The position numbers were made by a program, and so were the translations under genes. 64,000 bases of DNA, from the NCBI GenBank assembly GCA_963711455.1, contig CAVQEH010000006.1:1240001-1304000 (forward strand). The letters are read 5' to 3'. This DNA comes from DATFVA01 sp963711455. GTDB lineage: Bacteria > Bacteroidota > Ignavibacteria > Ignavibacteriales > Ignavibacteriaceae. A model generated the notes under the pieces. That model had not been told where the DNA came from. It did not search any database and saw only the letters and a list, made by a program, of their open reading frames with translations. Shown here piece after piece: positions 55,350 through 64,000 of this stretch. Position 1 is the stretch's first letter. Each line of letters begins with the position of its first letter.

Positions 55350-57764
55350 TTATTCACTTCTTAAAGCATCAACCGGATTTGAAACTGCCACTTTTACTGC
55401 CTGGAAACTTACAGTTAGCAGCGCGATGAAAAGTGCTATTATTGCTGCGAGTAAAAACGTTCCTAAACCGGGATCGATCCTGTAAGCAAAGTTTTGAAGC
55501 CAGCTATTCATAAAATAAAACGCTAAAGGCCAAGCGATAATATTGGCTATAAGCACCCATTTGGTAAATTCTTTAGAAAGAAGAATAACGATACCCGGAA
55601 TAGAAGCACCCAGAACCTTTCTTATTCCGATTTCCTTGGTCCTTCTTTCAGCCGTAAATGCAGCTAACCCGAATAGACCAAGACAGGCAATAAATATTGC
55701 AAGAATGGAAAAGACGGTAAATATTTGACCGGTTTTTAGTTCGGATTCATAGAGCTTATTAAAATCATCATCGAGGAAGAAATATTCAAATGGTTTATTC
55801 GGGACAAATTTTTTCCACTCTTTCTCTATATATGCTACTGAACCGGATACATCTGCAGGACTGATCCTGACCGGCAGGTAAGCCGTTTGTCCCCTGTTTA
55901 ATAATATTGCAAGCGGTCTGATTTTCTGATGTAAAGATTCAAAATGAAAATCTTTTAACACTCCAACTATGGAATATGAGACATTTTGCTCCGGAGTTCG
56001 TCCTGGTATAATTAATCTCTTTCCAACCGGATCCTTAATATCCATTAATTTCACAGCACTTTCATTTAGTACTAATGCAAGTGAATCGGTCGGATATTCT
56101 CTTGAGAAAAATCTGCCTTCGGCTAATTGTAATTTCATAGTTTTGGCAAAATCATAATCGGTTGACATTATTGCCATGATATATTGCTGAGCACCCGGCG
56201 CTCCTTCAGGTTTGAATACTATCTGACCAAAGCTTCTACCCGGGATATTATCTGTGTTTGATGCACTGACAACATGTGTATCATTCTTTAATTCATCTTT
56301 GAAAGTCTGCGCCTGATTTTCAAGCGCCCAGGCTCTTTGGATTACAAGTACATGTTCCCTATCAAAACCTAAATTTTTCTCCTGTACATATTTTAGCTGT
56401 CCAAAAACAATAAATGTCCCGATAAAAAGAATGATTGAAATAGCAAATTGAAAAACAACCAATCCGTTTCTCAACCAGCTTCCGCTGTTACCATTTAGTT
56501 TACCTTTTAATACGGTTACAGGTTTAAATGAGGAAAGAAAAAATGCAGGGTAACTTCCGGCAATCAAACCAACAATTATTACTACAATAATAATTGCCGG
56601 AATTGCTAAGTAATTATTAAAATATGATGTATGTAATTCTTTTCCAGCTAAGCTGTTAAATGAAGAAAGAAAAATTTCCACTAAAGCAATTGCAACTATC
56701 ACAGCTATAAAAGTCATTAAAACCGATTCTGTTAAAAATTGTTTTATAAGCTGTGATTTATTTGAACCAAGAACTTTTCTTATTCCCACTTCTTTCGATC
56801 GAAGGGTTGATCTTGCGGTAGAAAGGTTCATAAAATTTATACAGGCAATTAAAAGTATAAACAATGCGATGATTGAAAAAATATAGATGTACTTTACATC
56901 GCTGTTTGGCTCTAATTCATAATCAAGGTGAGAGTTTAAATGAATATCTGTAAGAGCCTGTGTATGGAATTCATATTTGTTACCTGACTTTTGTATATCT
57001 TCATAAGAAGCTCCAAAAAGTTCTCGAAGCTGAGGACCGGCATATTTTTCAACAAATCCAGGAAGTTTTGCTTCCAGCTCAGAACCGGGAACTCCTTTCT
57101 TTAAAACAATATAAGTATAGAAACTATTGGCTATCCAGTACGGTGTATTACCAAGTCCAAGGCTTGCGATGGAGGCAAACATATCATAATGAAAATGAGA
57201 ATTGGCAGGACAATTTTTGACTACGCCTTTAACTGTATAGGGAGTTCCATCTTCAAAGCTCATTATTTTATCCATCGGGTCTTCTTTACCAAAATATTTC
57301 TTTGCAAGTTTTTCTGTAAGCACAACGGTGTGCGGCTGTGTAAGAGCTGTTTTAGAATCACCTTCAATAAAAGGAATTGTAAATACATCAAATATTGTAG
57401 AATCCGCCCAGAAGAATCCTGATTCATTGAAAACATTATCCTTATAGCGTATAAGCATTGTATTATTAGGCATAAGTCGCGTATATCGAATCACCTCGGG
57501 ATAATCGCGTACCAGGGTTTCACCCAATGGCGGCGGCGAGACTGCAATATTAATTTCATTACCAGCTAACTTTCCGAGTGTGTGAACCCTGTATATCTGA
57601 TCAGCTTTCACATTGTATCTGTCGTAACTCAGTTCATCTTTTATATAAAGCAAAATCATCATGCAGGCTGCAATACCTATAGCAAGGCCAAAAATATTTA
57701 TGAAGGAATAAGCTTTGAATTTCAGCAGATTCCGTAATGCTATTTTTAGATAATTCTTAATCAT
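55350..57764 (-). CDS. MacB-type ABC transporter permease (paralogue 5)
   Basis: 804 residues, double MacB_PCD-FtsX: RSKEVGIRKVLGSNKSQLIK, then RTKEIGIRKVLGASIPGIVI, with the end altered to NPVDALRSE. Only 15 bases separate it from paralogue 6, and it overlaps no other real start, so it is part of one operon. Confidence 0.88.
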   Translation of the reverse strand: MIKNYLKIALRNLLKFKAYSFINIFGLAIGIAACMMILLYIKDELSYDRYNVKADQIYRVHTLGKLAGNEINIAVSPPPLGETLVRDYPEVIRYTRLMPNNTMLIRYKDNVFNESGFFWADSTIFDVFTIPFIEGDSKTALTQPHTVVLTEKLAKKYFGKEDPMDKIMSFEDGTPYTVKGVVKNCPANSHFHYDMFASIASLGLGNTPYWIANSFYTYIVLKKGVPGSELEAKLPGFVEKYAGPQLRELFGASYEDIQKSGNKYEFHTQALTDIHLNSHLDYELEPNSDVKYIYIFSIIALFILLIACINFMNLSTARSTLRSKEVGIRKVLGSNKSQLIKQFLTESVLMTFIAVIVAIALVEIFLSSFNSLAGKELHTSYFNNYLAIPAIIIVVIIVGLIAGSYPAFFLSSFKPVTVLKGKLNGNSGSWLRNGLVVFQFAISIILFIGTFIVFGQLKYVQEKNLGFDREHVLVIQRAWALENQAQTFKDELKNDTHVVSASNTDNIPGRSFGQIVFKPEGAPGAQQYIMAIMSTDYDFAKTMKLQLAEGRFFSREYPTDSLALVLNESAVKLMDIKDPVGKRLIIPGRTPEQNVSYSIVGVLKDFHFESLHQKIRPLAILLNRGQTAYLPVRISPADVSGSVAYIEKEWKKFVPNKPFEYFFLDDDFNKLYESELKTGQIFTVFSILAIFIACLGLFGLAAFTAERRTKEIGIRKVLGASIPGIVILLSKEFTKWVLIANIIAWPLAFYFMNSWLQNFAYRIDPGLGTFLLAAIIALFIALLTVSFQAVKVAVSNPVDALRSE

Positions 57765-57779
57765 TTTTATACCTGAGTT

Positions 57780-60168
57780 TTATTCATACCTTAATGATTT
57801 TATGGGGTTTGCAAGAGCTGCTTTAATTGATTGATAGCTTACTGTAAGCAAGGCTATAAGAATTGTCAACAGCGCAGCCGCAATAAAAATAAATGCACTA
57901 ATTTCCGTTCTGTAAGCAAACCTGGTCAGCCAATTCTTCATTAGAAAATAAGCAACAGGAAATGCTATTATGCAGGAAAGCAAAACCCACTTGATAAATT
58001 CTCTGGAAAGAAGAAGGATGATTCCTGAAACCGTGGAACCTAAGACTTTTCCTTACTCCGATTTCTTTTGTCTTTTGTTCAGCGGTAAATGATGCCAGTC
58101 CGAATAGTCCGAGACAACCTATAAAGATGGCAATGAAAGCAAAAGTACCGAACAGTTTTTCTGTATTTAAATCTGTTTTATATATTTTATTAAAATAATC
58201 GTCTACAAAAGTATACTCGAACGGTTTGCCCTGGTTGATTTTATTCCAGGTACTTTCAATATAATTTATAGTTTGGTGAACATTTGCCGGTTTAATCCTG
58301 ATGAGGAGATTATTAATAAAATCTTTTGAAATCCTGATTATCTGAGGTTCAATTTTTTCATGTACTGAATAAAAATTATAATCGTTAACAACCCCGATAA
58401 CAGTACGATCCGGATCATCTTTAAACTGCTTACCAATGGGGTTTTTCCAACCAAATTTTTTAACCGCAGTTTGATTAACAATAACAGCACGGCTTGAATC
58501 AGTTGGAAATTCAGTTGAGAATGCTCTTCCCTCAACAATCTTTAGCTGCATGGTTTTGAAGTAATCAAAATCAACATAGCTTTTTCTCATCATTAGCTCG
58601 ATTTTATCCCCTGAACCTACAACTGTTTCAGTTCCCTGATTTCCACTGGCACCAATTGGTCCTGACACAGCGGATGCACTAACTATGTTATTGTTCTGGA
58701 GGAGTTCATTTTTTATTAATTCAATTTTATCTATCTCAGCTTTTCCTCTTATCGGGACGTATAATAACTGCTCCTTATTAAATCCTAAATTTTTATTTCT
58801 TATAAAATTCATTTGATCCATTACAATTCCACTGCTGACTATCAAAATAATCGCAATTGCAAACTGTGATACTACAAGAATTTTTCTAAGTGTTGATCTT
58901 CCGGCCAAATAGCCGCGTCCATCTTTTAATGACTTTGCCGGTTGTACCTTTGACATAAAAAATGCCGGATATATACCTGAGACAATTCCGGTTAATATAG
59001 TGACTGCCAGCATTTCCAGCATGAAGAGAATGTTATCTTTAAATTGATAATCTATAGTAATATTGAATACAGATTTAAAGAATGGAAAAGCAAATTCGGT
59101 AAGAAGAATCGCCAGTAGAAAAGCAAACAGCGCAATTATTATTGCCTCTCCCATAAATTGTAAAATTAAATTTAAACGGCTTGAACCAAGAACTTTTCTT
59201 ATTCCTACTTCTTTTATTCTTTTTGCAGAACGCGCAGTCGATAAATTCATAAAATTAATACAGGCAATAAGCAGTATGAATAAAGCTATTGCAGAGAAAG
59301 TATAAATTTTTACGATACTTCCCTGGTTATGGTTGTAGGTCTGATAAATAATCTGATCGGAATAAAGATGTATATCATTTAAAGGCTGAAGAAAAAGTGA
59401 AAAGCTGTAAGATTCATCAGCTTTGTGATATTTTTCTATGAAGGCAGGAAATTTATTCTCCAGTTGAGATTTATTAACACCTTTCTTCAGGAGGATATAA
59501 GTTGCAAGACAGTTTGTATCCCAGCTTAACAGCCAGGGCATATCATCTTTTAAAGTTGATAAAGAAGCAAGCATTGTAAAATGAAGATGCGAATTTTCGG
59601 GGTAATCCTTTATTATACCGGTAATTTTCATTTCACTTTTGCCGCTTGACTGGTTTATAGTGAACATTTTTCCGACAGGATCTTCATTACCAAAATATTT
59701 TTTTGCAATCGAATTAGTTAAAACAATTGAATAAGGTTCCGATAATGCCTGAGCAGGATCGCCTTCAATAAATGGAATAGTAAAAATGTTAAAAATATGC
59801 GGATCTGCGTAGGCGATTTCATCTTCGTAAAAACCTTTTTCTCCTACTTGACAAAAAAATGTCGGCGCAGGCATTATTCTCGCAGAGATTTCTACTTCAG
59901 GGAAATCATTTTTAAGAGCAGATGCCAGCGGACCCATTGTAACGGCAACATATTGTTCAGGAAGCCCGGCGGGATGTTGAATTTCAACGGGTCTGTATAT
60001 TCTATCCGCTTTTATATTGAAATTTTCATAACTGAGTTCCTGCCTTATATAAAGTGATATTAAAATAAAACTTGCTAATCCTATAGCTAAGCCTGCAATA
60101 TTGATGATAGAAAAGGCTTTGTTTTTAAATAAATTTCTGAATGCGATTTTAAAGTAATTTTTTAACAT
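57780..60168 (-). pseudogene. MacB-type permease (paralogue 6), frameshifted near C-terminus
   Basis: The double MacB_PCD-FtsX layout is intact until KEIGVRKSL, where one extra A in the coding strand (TTTT at 58047-58050 on plus) shifts the frame. The correct frame reads KVLGSTVSGIILLLSREFIK and continues to NPIKSLRYE at 57780. Without the extra base it would be about 795 residues. The rest of the gene shows no decay, so a sequencing or assembly error or a very recent mutation is likely. Confidence 0.8.
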
Positions 60169-60196
60169 TGAATTAGCTTCTTTTAGTTATAAGTAA

Positions 60197-60859
60197 TCAG
60201 TTTTCTATCCATCCGTCGTTTAGCCTGATTATTCTTTTTCCATAAGCCGCATTAGCTTCTGAATGAGTAACCTGGATTATAGTGGTCCCATGATCATTTA
60301 ATTTTTTTAGTAATTCCATTATTTCTTTTCCCTGGTCAGAGTGAAGGTTGCCTGTAGGTTCATCTGCGAGAATTAATTTTGGCTCAGCTATTATTGCCCT
60401 TGCAATTGCAACCAGTTGCTGCTGCCCGCCAGAGAGTTGAAAAGGAAATAGATCTTTTTTGGCTACAATATTAAACCTGTCAAGTATTTCAGCAACTTTA
60501 CTTTGCCTATCGCTGCTTTTTATTTTTTGATACAACAAAGGCGTCTCAAGATTTTCGTAAACAGTTAGTTCGTCAATAAGATGATACTGCTGGAAGACAA
60601 ATCCTATAAAAGCTTTATGAAGTTCGGTTAATTTTTTTTCTTTCATCAGATGAACTTTTTCGTCCATAAAAAAGTATTCCCCCGAAGAAGGTACATCCAG
60701 CATGCCAAGAATATGAAGTAAAGTTGATTTACCCGAGCCTGAAGGTCCCATCACGGAAATGAATTCACCTTCCTTAACTTCAAGGTTGATATTCCTCAGA
60801 ACAAATGTTTTAATTGATTTGTTGCTGTAGTACTTTTCTATGTTGTAAAGTTTAATCAT
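60197..60859 (-). CDS. ABC transporter ATPase, LolD/MacB type (diverged motifs)
   Basis: 220 residues. Walker A GPSGSGKSTLL, Q-loop FVFQQYHLI, signature LSGGQQQLVAIARA, Walker B LILADEPTGN, H-loop VTHSE. The usual QQQR after the signature is QQQL and the D-loop NLDS is NLHS, unlike the neighbouring ATPase. It should drive one or more of the adjacent permeases. Encoded 28 bp upstream of paralogue 6. Confidence 0.92.
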   Translation of the reverse strand: MIKLYNIEKYYSNKSIKTFVLRNINLEVKEGEFISVMGPSGSGKSTLLHILGMLDVPSSGEYFFMDEKVHLMKEKKLTELHKAFIGFVFQQYHLIDELTVYENLETPLLYQKIKSSDRQSKVAEILDRFNIVAKKDLFPFQLSGGQQQLVAIARAIIAEPKLILADEPTGNLHSDQGKEIMELLKKLNDHGTTIIQVTHSEANAAYGKRIIRLNDGWIEN

Positions 60860-60883
60860 CTTAGTTTCCGTCTCGTCAGATGC

Positions 60884-61573
60884 TTACACGTGGAAGTTTT
60901 CTTTATAATTTTCGGTAACAACGTGTCCATCGAATAAGTGAATTACCCTGTTGCCGTATTCTGCATAAGTTGGAGAGTGAGTAACCATAACGATAGTTGC
61001 ACCAGCTTCATTTAAATTTGTTAACAATCCCATAACTTCGTCACCGTGTGCAGAATCAAGGTTTCCTGTTGGTTCATCAGCTAATATTAATTTTGGATTT
61101 CCGACTATTGCTCTTGCAACTGCAACTCTCTGCTGCTGACCACCGGATAATTGCTGCGGAAAGTGAGTTGCCCTGTGCATTATTTCCATTCTTTCAAGAG
61201 CTTCATTAACTTTTACTTTTCTATCTGATGCCTGAATGCCTAAGTATAAAAGAGGAAGTTCCACATTTTCATATACCGTTAATTCGTCAATCAAATTAAA
61301 GCTCTGGAACACAAACCCTATATTTTCTTTCCTTAAATGGGCTCTTTGCCTTTCCGTATATTTTGAAACTTCATGTTCCAGGAAAAATAAATTACCGTCG
61401 GTAGGATTGTCTAATAATCCCAAAATATTTAACAAGGTGGATTTACCGCAACCTGATGGACCCATAATAGAAACGAACTCCCCTTTTTCTATTTCAATAT
61501 TAACATTATTAAGAGCAGTTGTTTCGACTTCTTCTGTGGTGTACAACTTTCTCAGGTTTTCTGTTTTTAACAT
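60884..61573 (-). CDS. ABC transporter ATPase, LolD/MacB type
   Basis: 229 residues with fully canonical motifs: GPSGCGKSTLL, FVFQSFNLIDELTVYEN, LSGGQQQRVAVARAI, LILADEPTGNLDS and VTHSP. It lies between the membrane fusion protein and the second ATPase. It pairs with the permeases downstream. Confidence 0.93.
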   Translation of the reverse strand: MLKTENLRKLYTTEEVETTALNNVNIEIEKGEFVSIMGPSGCGKSTLLNILGLLDNPTDGNLFFLEHEVSKYTERQRAHLRKENIGFVFQSFNLIDELTVYENVELPLLYLGIQASDRKVKVNEALERMEIMHRATHFPQQLSGGQQQRVAVARAIVGNPKLILADEPTGNLDSAHGDEVMGLLTNLNEAGATIVMVTHSPTYAEYGNRVIHLFDGHVVTENYKENFHV

Positions 61574-61610
61574 ATTGGCTCCTTTATGAAATTAAATTTT
61601 AAATTATTTT

Positions 61611-62861
61611 TTATTTCAAAATCAACTTGTCAATATCACCGTAAGTATCGTACGATGATGTTATTACTTTTTCTCCTTTTTTAAGACCCTCAAGCACTTC
61701 AAATTCCTGGGAATTCTGACGACCTAATTTGATTTCTCTTTTAGATGCAAAGTCACCCGAAGGATCGACAACGAAAATCCATTGACCTCCTGTAGTTTGA
61801 TAAAATCCACCTCTGTCAATTGTAAGAGCCTGAGACAATTCACCAAGCTCTAATCTTATCTGTAAAGACTGTCCCCTTCTTATACCTTTAGGAACATCTC
61901 CTACAAAATGCATATCGACTTCGAATTGACCATTCTTCACTTCAGGATATACTTTTTTAATGATAAGCTTGTAATCATGATCTGCGAATGAAAATTCTCC
62001 AGTTTGTCCCGGGCTAATCCTTGCAATATAATGTTCATCAATTGCAACCCTTACTTTGAACGAATCCACTACGTCTATCTCTCCTACATTTGCACCGGGG
62101 GCGATAGACTGCCCGATCTCAGCGTTTAAAGAAGTAAGTTGACCTTTAATGGGAGCCTTAACAGTTAAGTCTTCCAATTGTTTCTTGGTGATATTTAAAT
62201 TTTCCTGTAGTGTACTCACAGATTTTTCAAGCTGGTCGATTTGCTGGGTTCTGAAAAGTGAATCTTTCCTGAAAGTTTCTAGGGTGAGCTCTTTTTTATT
62301 TAAGAGATAATCATATTCATCTTTTGCATTCTGATATTCTATTTTTGAAATAAGATCTTTTTCAAAAAGAATTTTATTGTTTTCATATGTTGTCTTTTGA
62401 AGCTTAAGATTATGATCAATATCAAGGAGCTGGCTCAGCAAGCTTAATTTCGATTCTTCCATTGACAATCTTGTACTTCTTAAGGAATTTATTTGCTGGA
62501 AAACATTTGCTTCATTGTAGATTATATTTAAAGTCAATGAAGCATTATCAAGCTTTAAGATTGGGTCGCCGGCATTAACGTACGCTCCTTCATCAACAAA
62601 CTTCTTGACTACTTTTCCACCATCGCTGACATCAAGTAAAAAAGTTTCAATTGGCTGAACTGTTCCTGTGGTTGGTATATATTCCTGGAATGGCCCGTAG
62701 TTTACTGTTGAGATCGTAATCTTATCTTCATCAACATTAAGTTTTGAACTTTTATCGCTAAAAACAAAGCTGTAAAGAATTATGAAGAGTAATAAGGCAC
62801 CGCCTGAGAACATTGCTATTTTTTTGGGGGGCCATTTTTTCTTTTCAATTTTTCTGTCCAT
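61611..62861 (-). CDS. Periplasmic membrane fusion protein (HlyD/MacA-like)
   Basis: 416 residues. N-terminal membrane anchor (about 15-33), barrel-sandwich hybrid half at about 60-110 (TGTVQPIETFLLDVSDGGKV, VDEGAYVNAGDPIL), a long coiled-coil hairpin at about 115-245, the second lipoyl half (VKAPIKGQLTSLNAEIGQ), then beta-barrel and C-terminal domains. It is the first gene of the operon and should bridge the inner-membrane permease and an outer-membrane channel, none of which is encoded here. Confidence 0.9.
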   Translation of the reverse strand: MDRKIEKKKWPPKKIAMFSGGALLLFIILYSFVFSDKSSKLNVDEDKITISTVNYGPFQEYIPTTGTVQPIETFLLDVSDGGKVVKKFVDEGAYVNAGDPILKLDNASLTLNIIYNEANVFQQINSLRSTRLSMEESKLSLLSQLLDIDHNLKLQKTTYENNKILFEKDLISKIEYQNAKDEYDYLLNKKELTLETFRKDSLFRTQQIDQLEKSVSTLQENLNITKKQLEDLTVKAPIKGQLTSLNAEIGQSIAPGANVGEIDVVDSFKVRVAIDEHYIARISPGQTGEFSFADHDYKLIIKKVYPEVKNGQFEVDMHFVGDVPKGIRRGQSLQIRLELGELSQALTIDRGGFYQTTGGQWIFVVDPSGDFASKREIKLGRQNSQEFEVLEGLKKGEKVITSSYDTYGDIDKLILK

Positions 62862-62914
62862 TTAATTCTCCGCTACATTATTCATTATTAAATGTGAAAA
62901 ACCTTAATCATTTA

Positions 62915-62930
62915 CGCAACATTTATGCCC
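62915..62930 (-). promoter_or_regulatory. Sigma-54-type -24/-12 promoter
   Basis: The minus strand reads GGGCATAAATGTTGCG: GG and GC are 12 bases apart as in TGGCAC-N5-TTGC. It lies 54 bases upstream of the fusion-protein ATG. The divergent NtrC-type regulator gene at 63656 supports sigma-54 control. Confidence 0.6.
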
Positions 62931-63104
62931 TTACGACAAAAAAATGCAGTTTTTCTTTATCAAATTATTATACCATTCATCCTGATAATTATCCTTTATA
63001 ATTTTCCCGGCCAATTCTTTATATCATTAAATGTCCGCTTTCATTACAACAGTGTTCGCTATCGTACAAGGAATTTAAAATTATAGGATTGGATTTCTGA
63101 TAAA

Positions 63105-63332
63105 TTAAAACTGGCGGGAGCTCATCTTATCTTTTAATCGGGATGACTCTAAAAACATTTTGGAAAAATTTTTTTCTTGTGAAATGCCAAGAAGTTTCTG
63201 ACATCGACTGCAGAAGTAAATGTACCTCTTCCCTATGCCGGAATGGTGTTCACAGACCAGAGCATTATCAATAGATTCTGAACAATGCGGACAAATTATA
63301 TTAACTTTTTCCTTAATTATTTCTTTTATCAT
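63105..63332 (-). CDS. Small zinc-ribbon protein
   Basis: About 75 residues from ATG 63330-63332, with GGAG seven bases upstream. Two CxxC pairs (ICPHCSE and FCSRCQK) plus His (CEHHSG) suggest a zinc ribbon. Function is unknown. It lies between the efflux-type operon and the regulator gene and is probably independent of both. Confidence 0.6.
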   Translation of the reverse strand: MIKEIIKEKVNIICPHCSESIDNALVCEHHSGIGKRYIYFCSRCQKLLGISQEKNFSKMFLESSRLKDKMSSRQF

Positions 63333-63655
63333 CTTCCGCTCCAATTAAATTAGACTTTGTGATCTGGGAAAAAGTTACCGGAAAATAAAAAATAGTTTAA
63401 ACAAAATAGGAATAATTCTGGATCCAACATTAATCTTCTTGTCAAAGCCAGTGCCGGAATATTTATTTCAATTTATTCAATTGATAATTTCCAGGAAGCA
63501 AAATAATTTTTAATGAAGATGAATTATCCGCTTATCTCCGGAATTTTCCATAAAACAAAAAAATGTTGATTTCAAATAAATAATATAATATTTACATATT
63601 TTAACAATTTAAATAGGGAGATTTAATCAATTGCTGCTAAAATTAATTTAAAATT
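63333..63655. other. Divergent intergenic region
   Basis: About 320 bp, AT-rich, no gene seen. It should hold the promoters of the zinc-ribbon gene and of the NtrC-type regulator. Nothing repeated or structured stands out. Confidence 0.4.
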
Positions 63656-64000
63656 ATGACAAAGAAATCAGTCAGAGTATTAGTGGTAGACGACAACGAA
63701 GATATTTTATTAGCAGCTAAGCTACTTCTGAAACCGGTTGTGAGCATTGTACATACCGAAAAAAATCCTCAGAACATTCCCCAATTATTAAAAAATGATG
63801 AATATGATGTAATCTTTCTTGATATGAATTTTACGCAGGATATGACAAGCGGCAAGGAAGGGTTTTATTGGCTTAATGAAATTCTTAATATTGATCCTTC
63901 TGCTGTTGTGATCTTAATTACTGCCTATGGCGATATTGAGATGGCGGTAAAAGCAGTAAAAGAAGGTGCAACCGATTTTGTACTAAAACCATGGCAGAAT
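63656..64000 (+). CDS. NtrC-type response regulator, N-terminal receiver (partial)
   Basis: 115 residues to the window edge. Receiver domain with VLVVDDNEDI, phospho-Asp in VIFLDMNFTQ, ITAYGDIEMAVKAVKEGATD and the Lys in VLKPW. The long insertion after the Asp (QDMTSGKEGFYWL) and the YGDIEMAVKA segment are typical of sigma-54 activators in Bacteroidetes-type genomes. The AAA+ and HTH domains would lie beyond the window. It is divergent from the transporter operon, which has a sigma-54-like promoter. Confidence 0.85.
   Translation, partial: MTKKSVRVLVVDDNEDILLAAKLLLKPVVSIVHTEKNPQNIPQLLKNDEYDVIFLDMNFTQDMTSGKEGFYWLNEILNIDPSAVVILITAYGDIEMAVKAVKEGATDFVLKPWQN

Noticed and set aside
58047..58050. 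Programmed frameshifting in permease paralogue 6
   Set aside because: Five paralogues encode the same region without a shift, and the run is only four bases; error or mutation is simpler.

Overview
The window looks like chromosome of an AT-rich member of the Ignavibacteria/Bacteroidota-Chlorobi lineage. The evidence is type IX secretion (a PorD/DUF4835-like protein, a PorV-like barrel, two large secreted proteins with NYPNPFNP type A sorting domains), a bacterial sphingolipid locus, and tandem 800-residue MacB-type permeases of a kind common in that group. This placement is inferred from gene content only.

Layout. 1-3 kb: putative ceramide locus (CerR-like reductase with a frameshift, serine palmitoyltransferase, GNAT-type acyltransferase). 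3-9 kb: HEAT-cyclophilin protein and envelope/T9SS-associated proteins. 9-13.6 kb: two response regulator-cyclase paralogues with complementary active-site losses, divergent from a triple-receiver hybrid histidine kinase. 13.6-16.8 kb: gltX and glnS. 16.9-20.4 kb: a tRNA-Leu(CAA) followed by a tandem array of about 526-bp units. Each unit is a small GIY-YIG nuclease ORF plus a copy of the 3' part of the same tRNA, split at its stem boundaries by hairpin-forming inserts. A decayed extra copy lies beyond htrA. 20.4-30.3 kb: htrA, two T9SS paralogues, a methyltransferase, a PEP-mutase-like enzyme and a YdeI-like protein.

30.4-42.1 kb is an accessory island. All its non-IS genes are on the minus strand, separated by attC-like sites that share terminal sequences, so it reads as an integron cassette array without an integrase in the window. 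Cargo includes a graspetide-like operon (five-repeat precursor, ATP-grasp ligase, membrane protein), an Apea-type HEPN protein, a KTSC-nuclease fusion and a probable EVE/PUA-like protein. An internally deleted group II intron sits exactly at one attC boundary. Three apparently identical 1253-bp IS3-family copies are present; two split genes whose reading frames rejoin when the IS and one 3-bp target duplication are removed.

43-64 kb: an export/efflux-type operon on the minus strand with a membrane fusion protein, two LolD/MacB-type ATPases and six large permease paralogues (one frameshifted), plus a few embedded small genes. A sigma-54-type promoter lies upstream of its first gene, and an NtrC-type receiver protein starts divergently at the right edge, which suggests the regulator.
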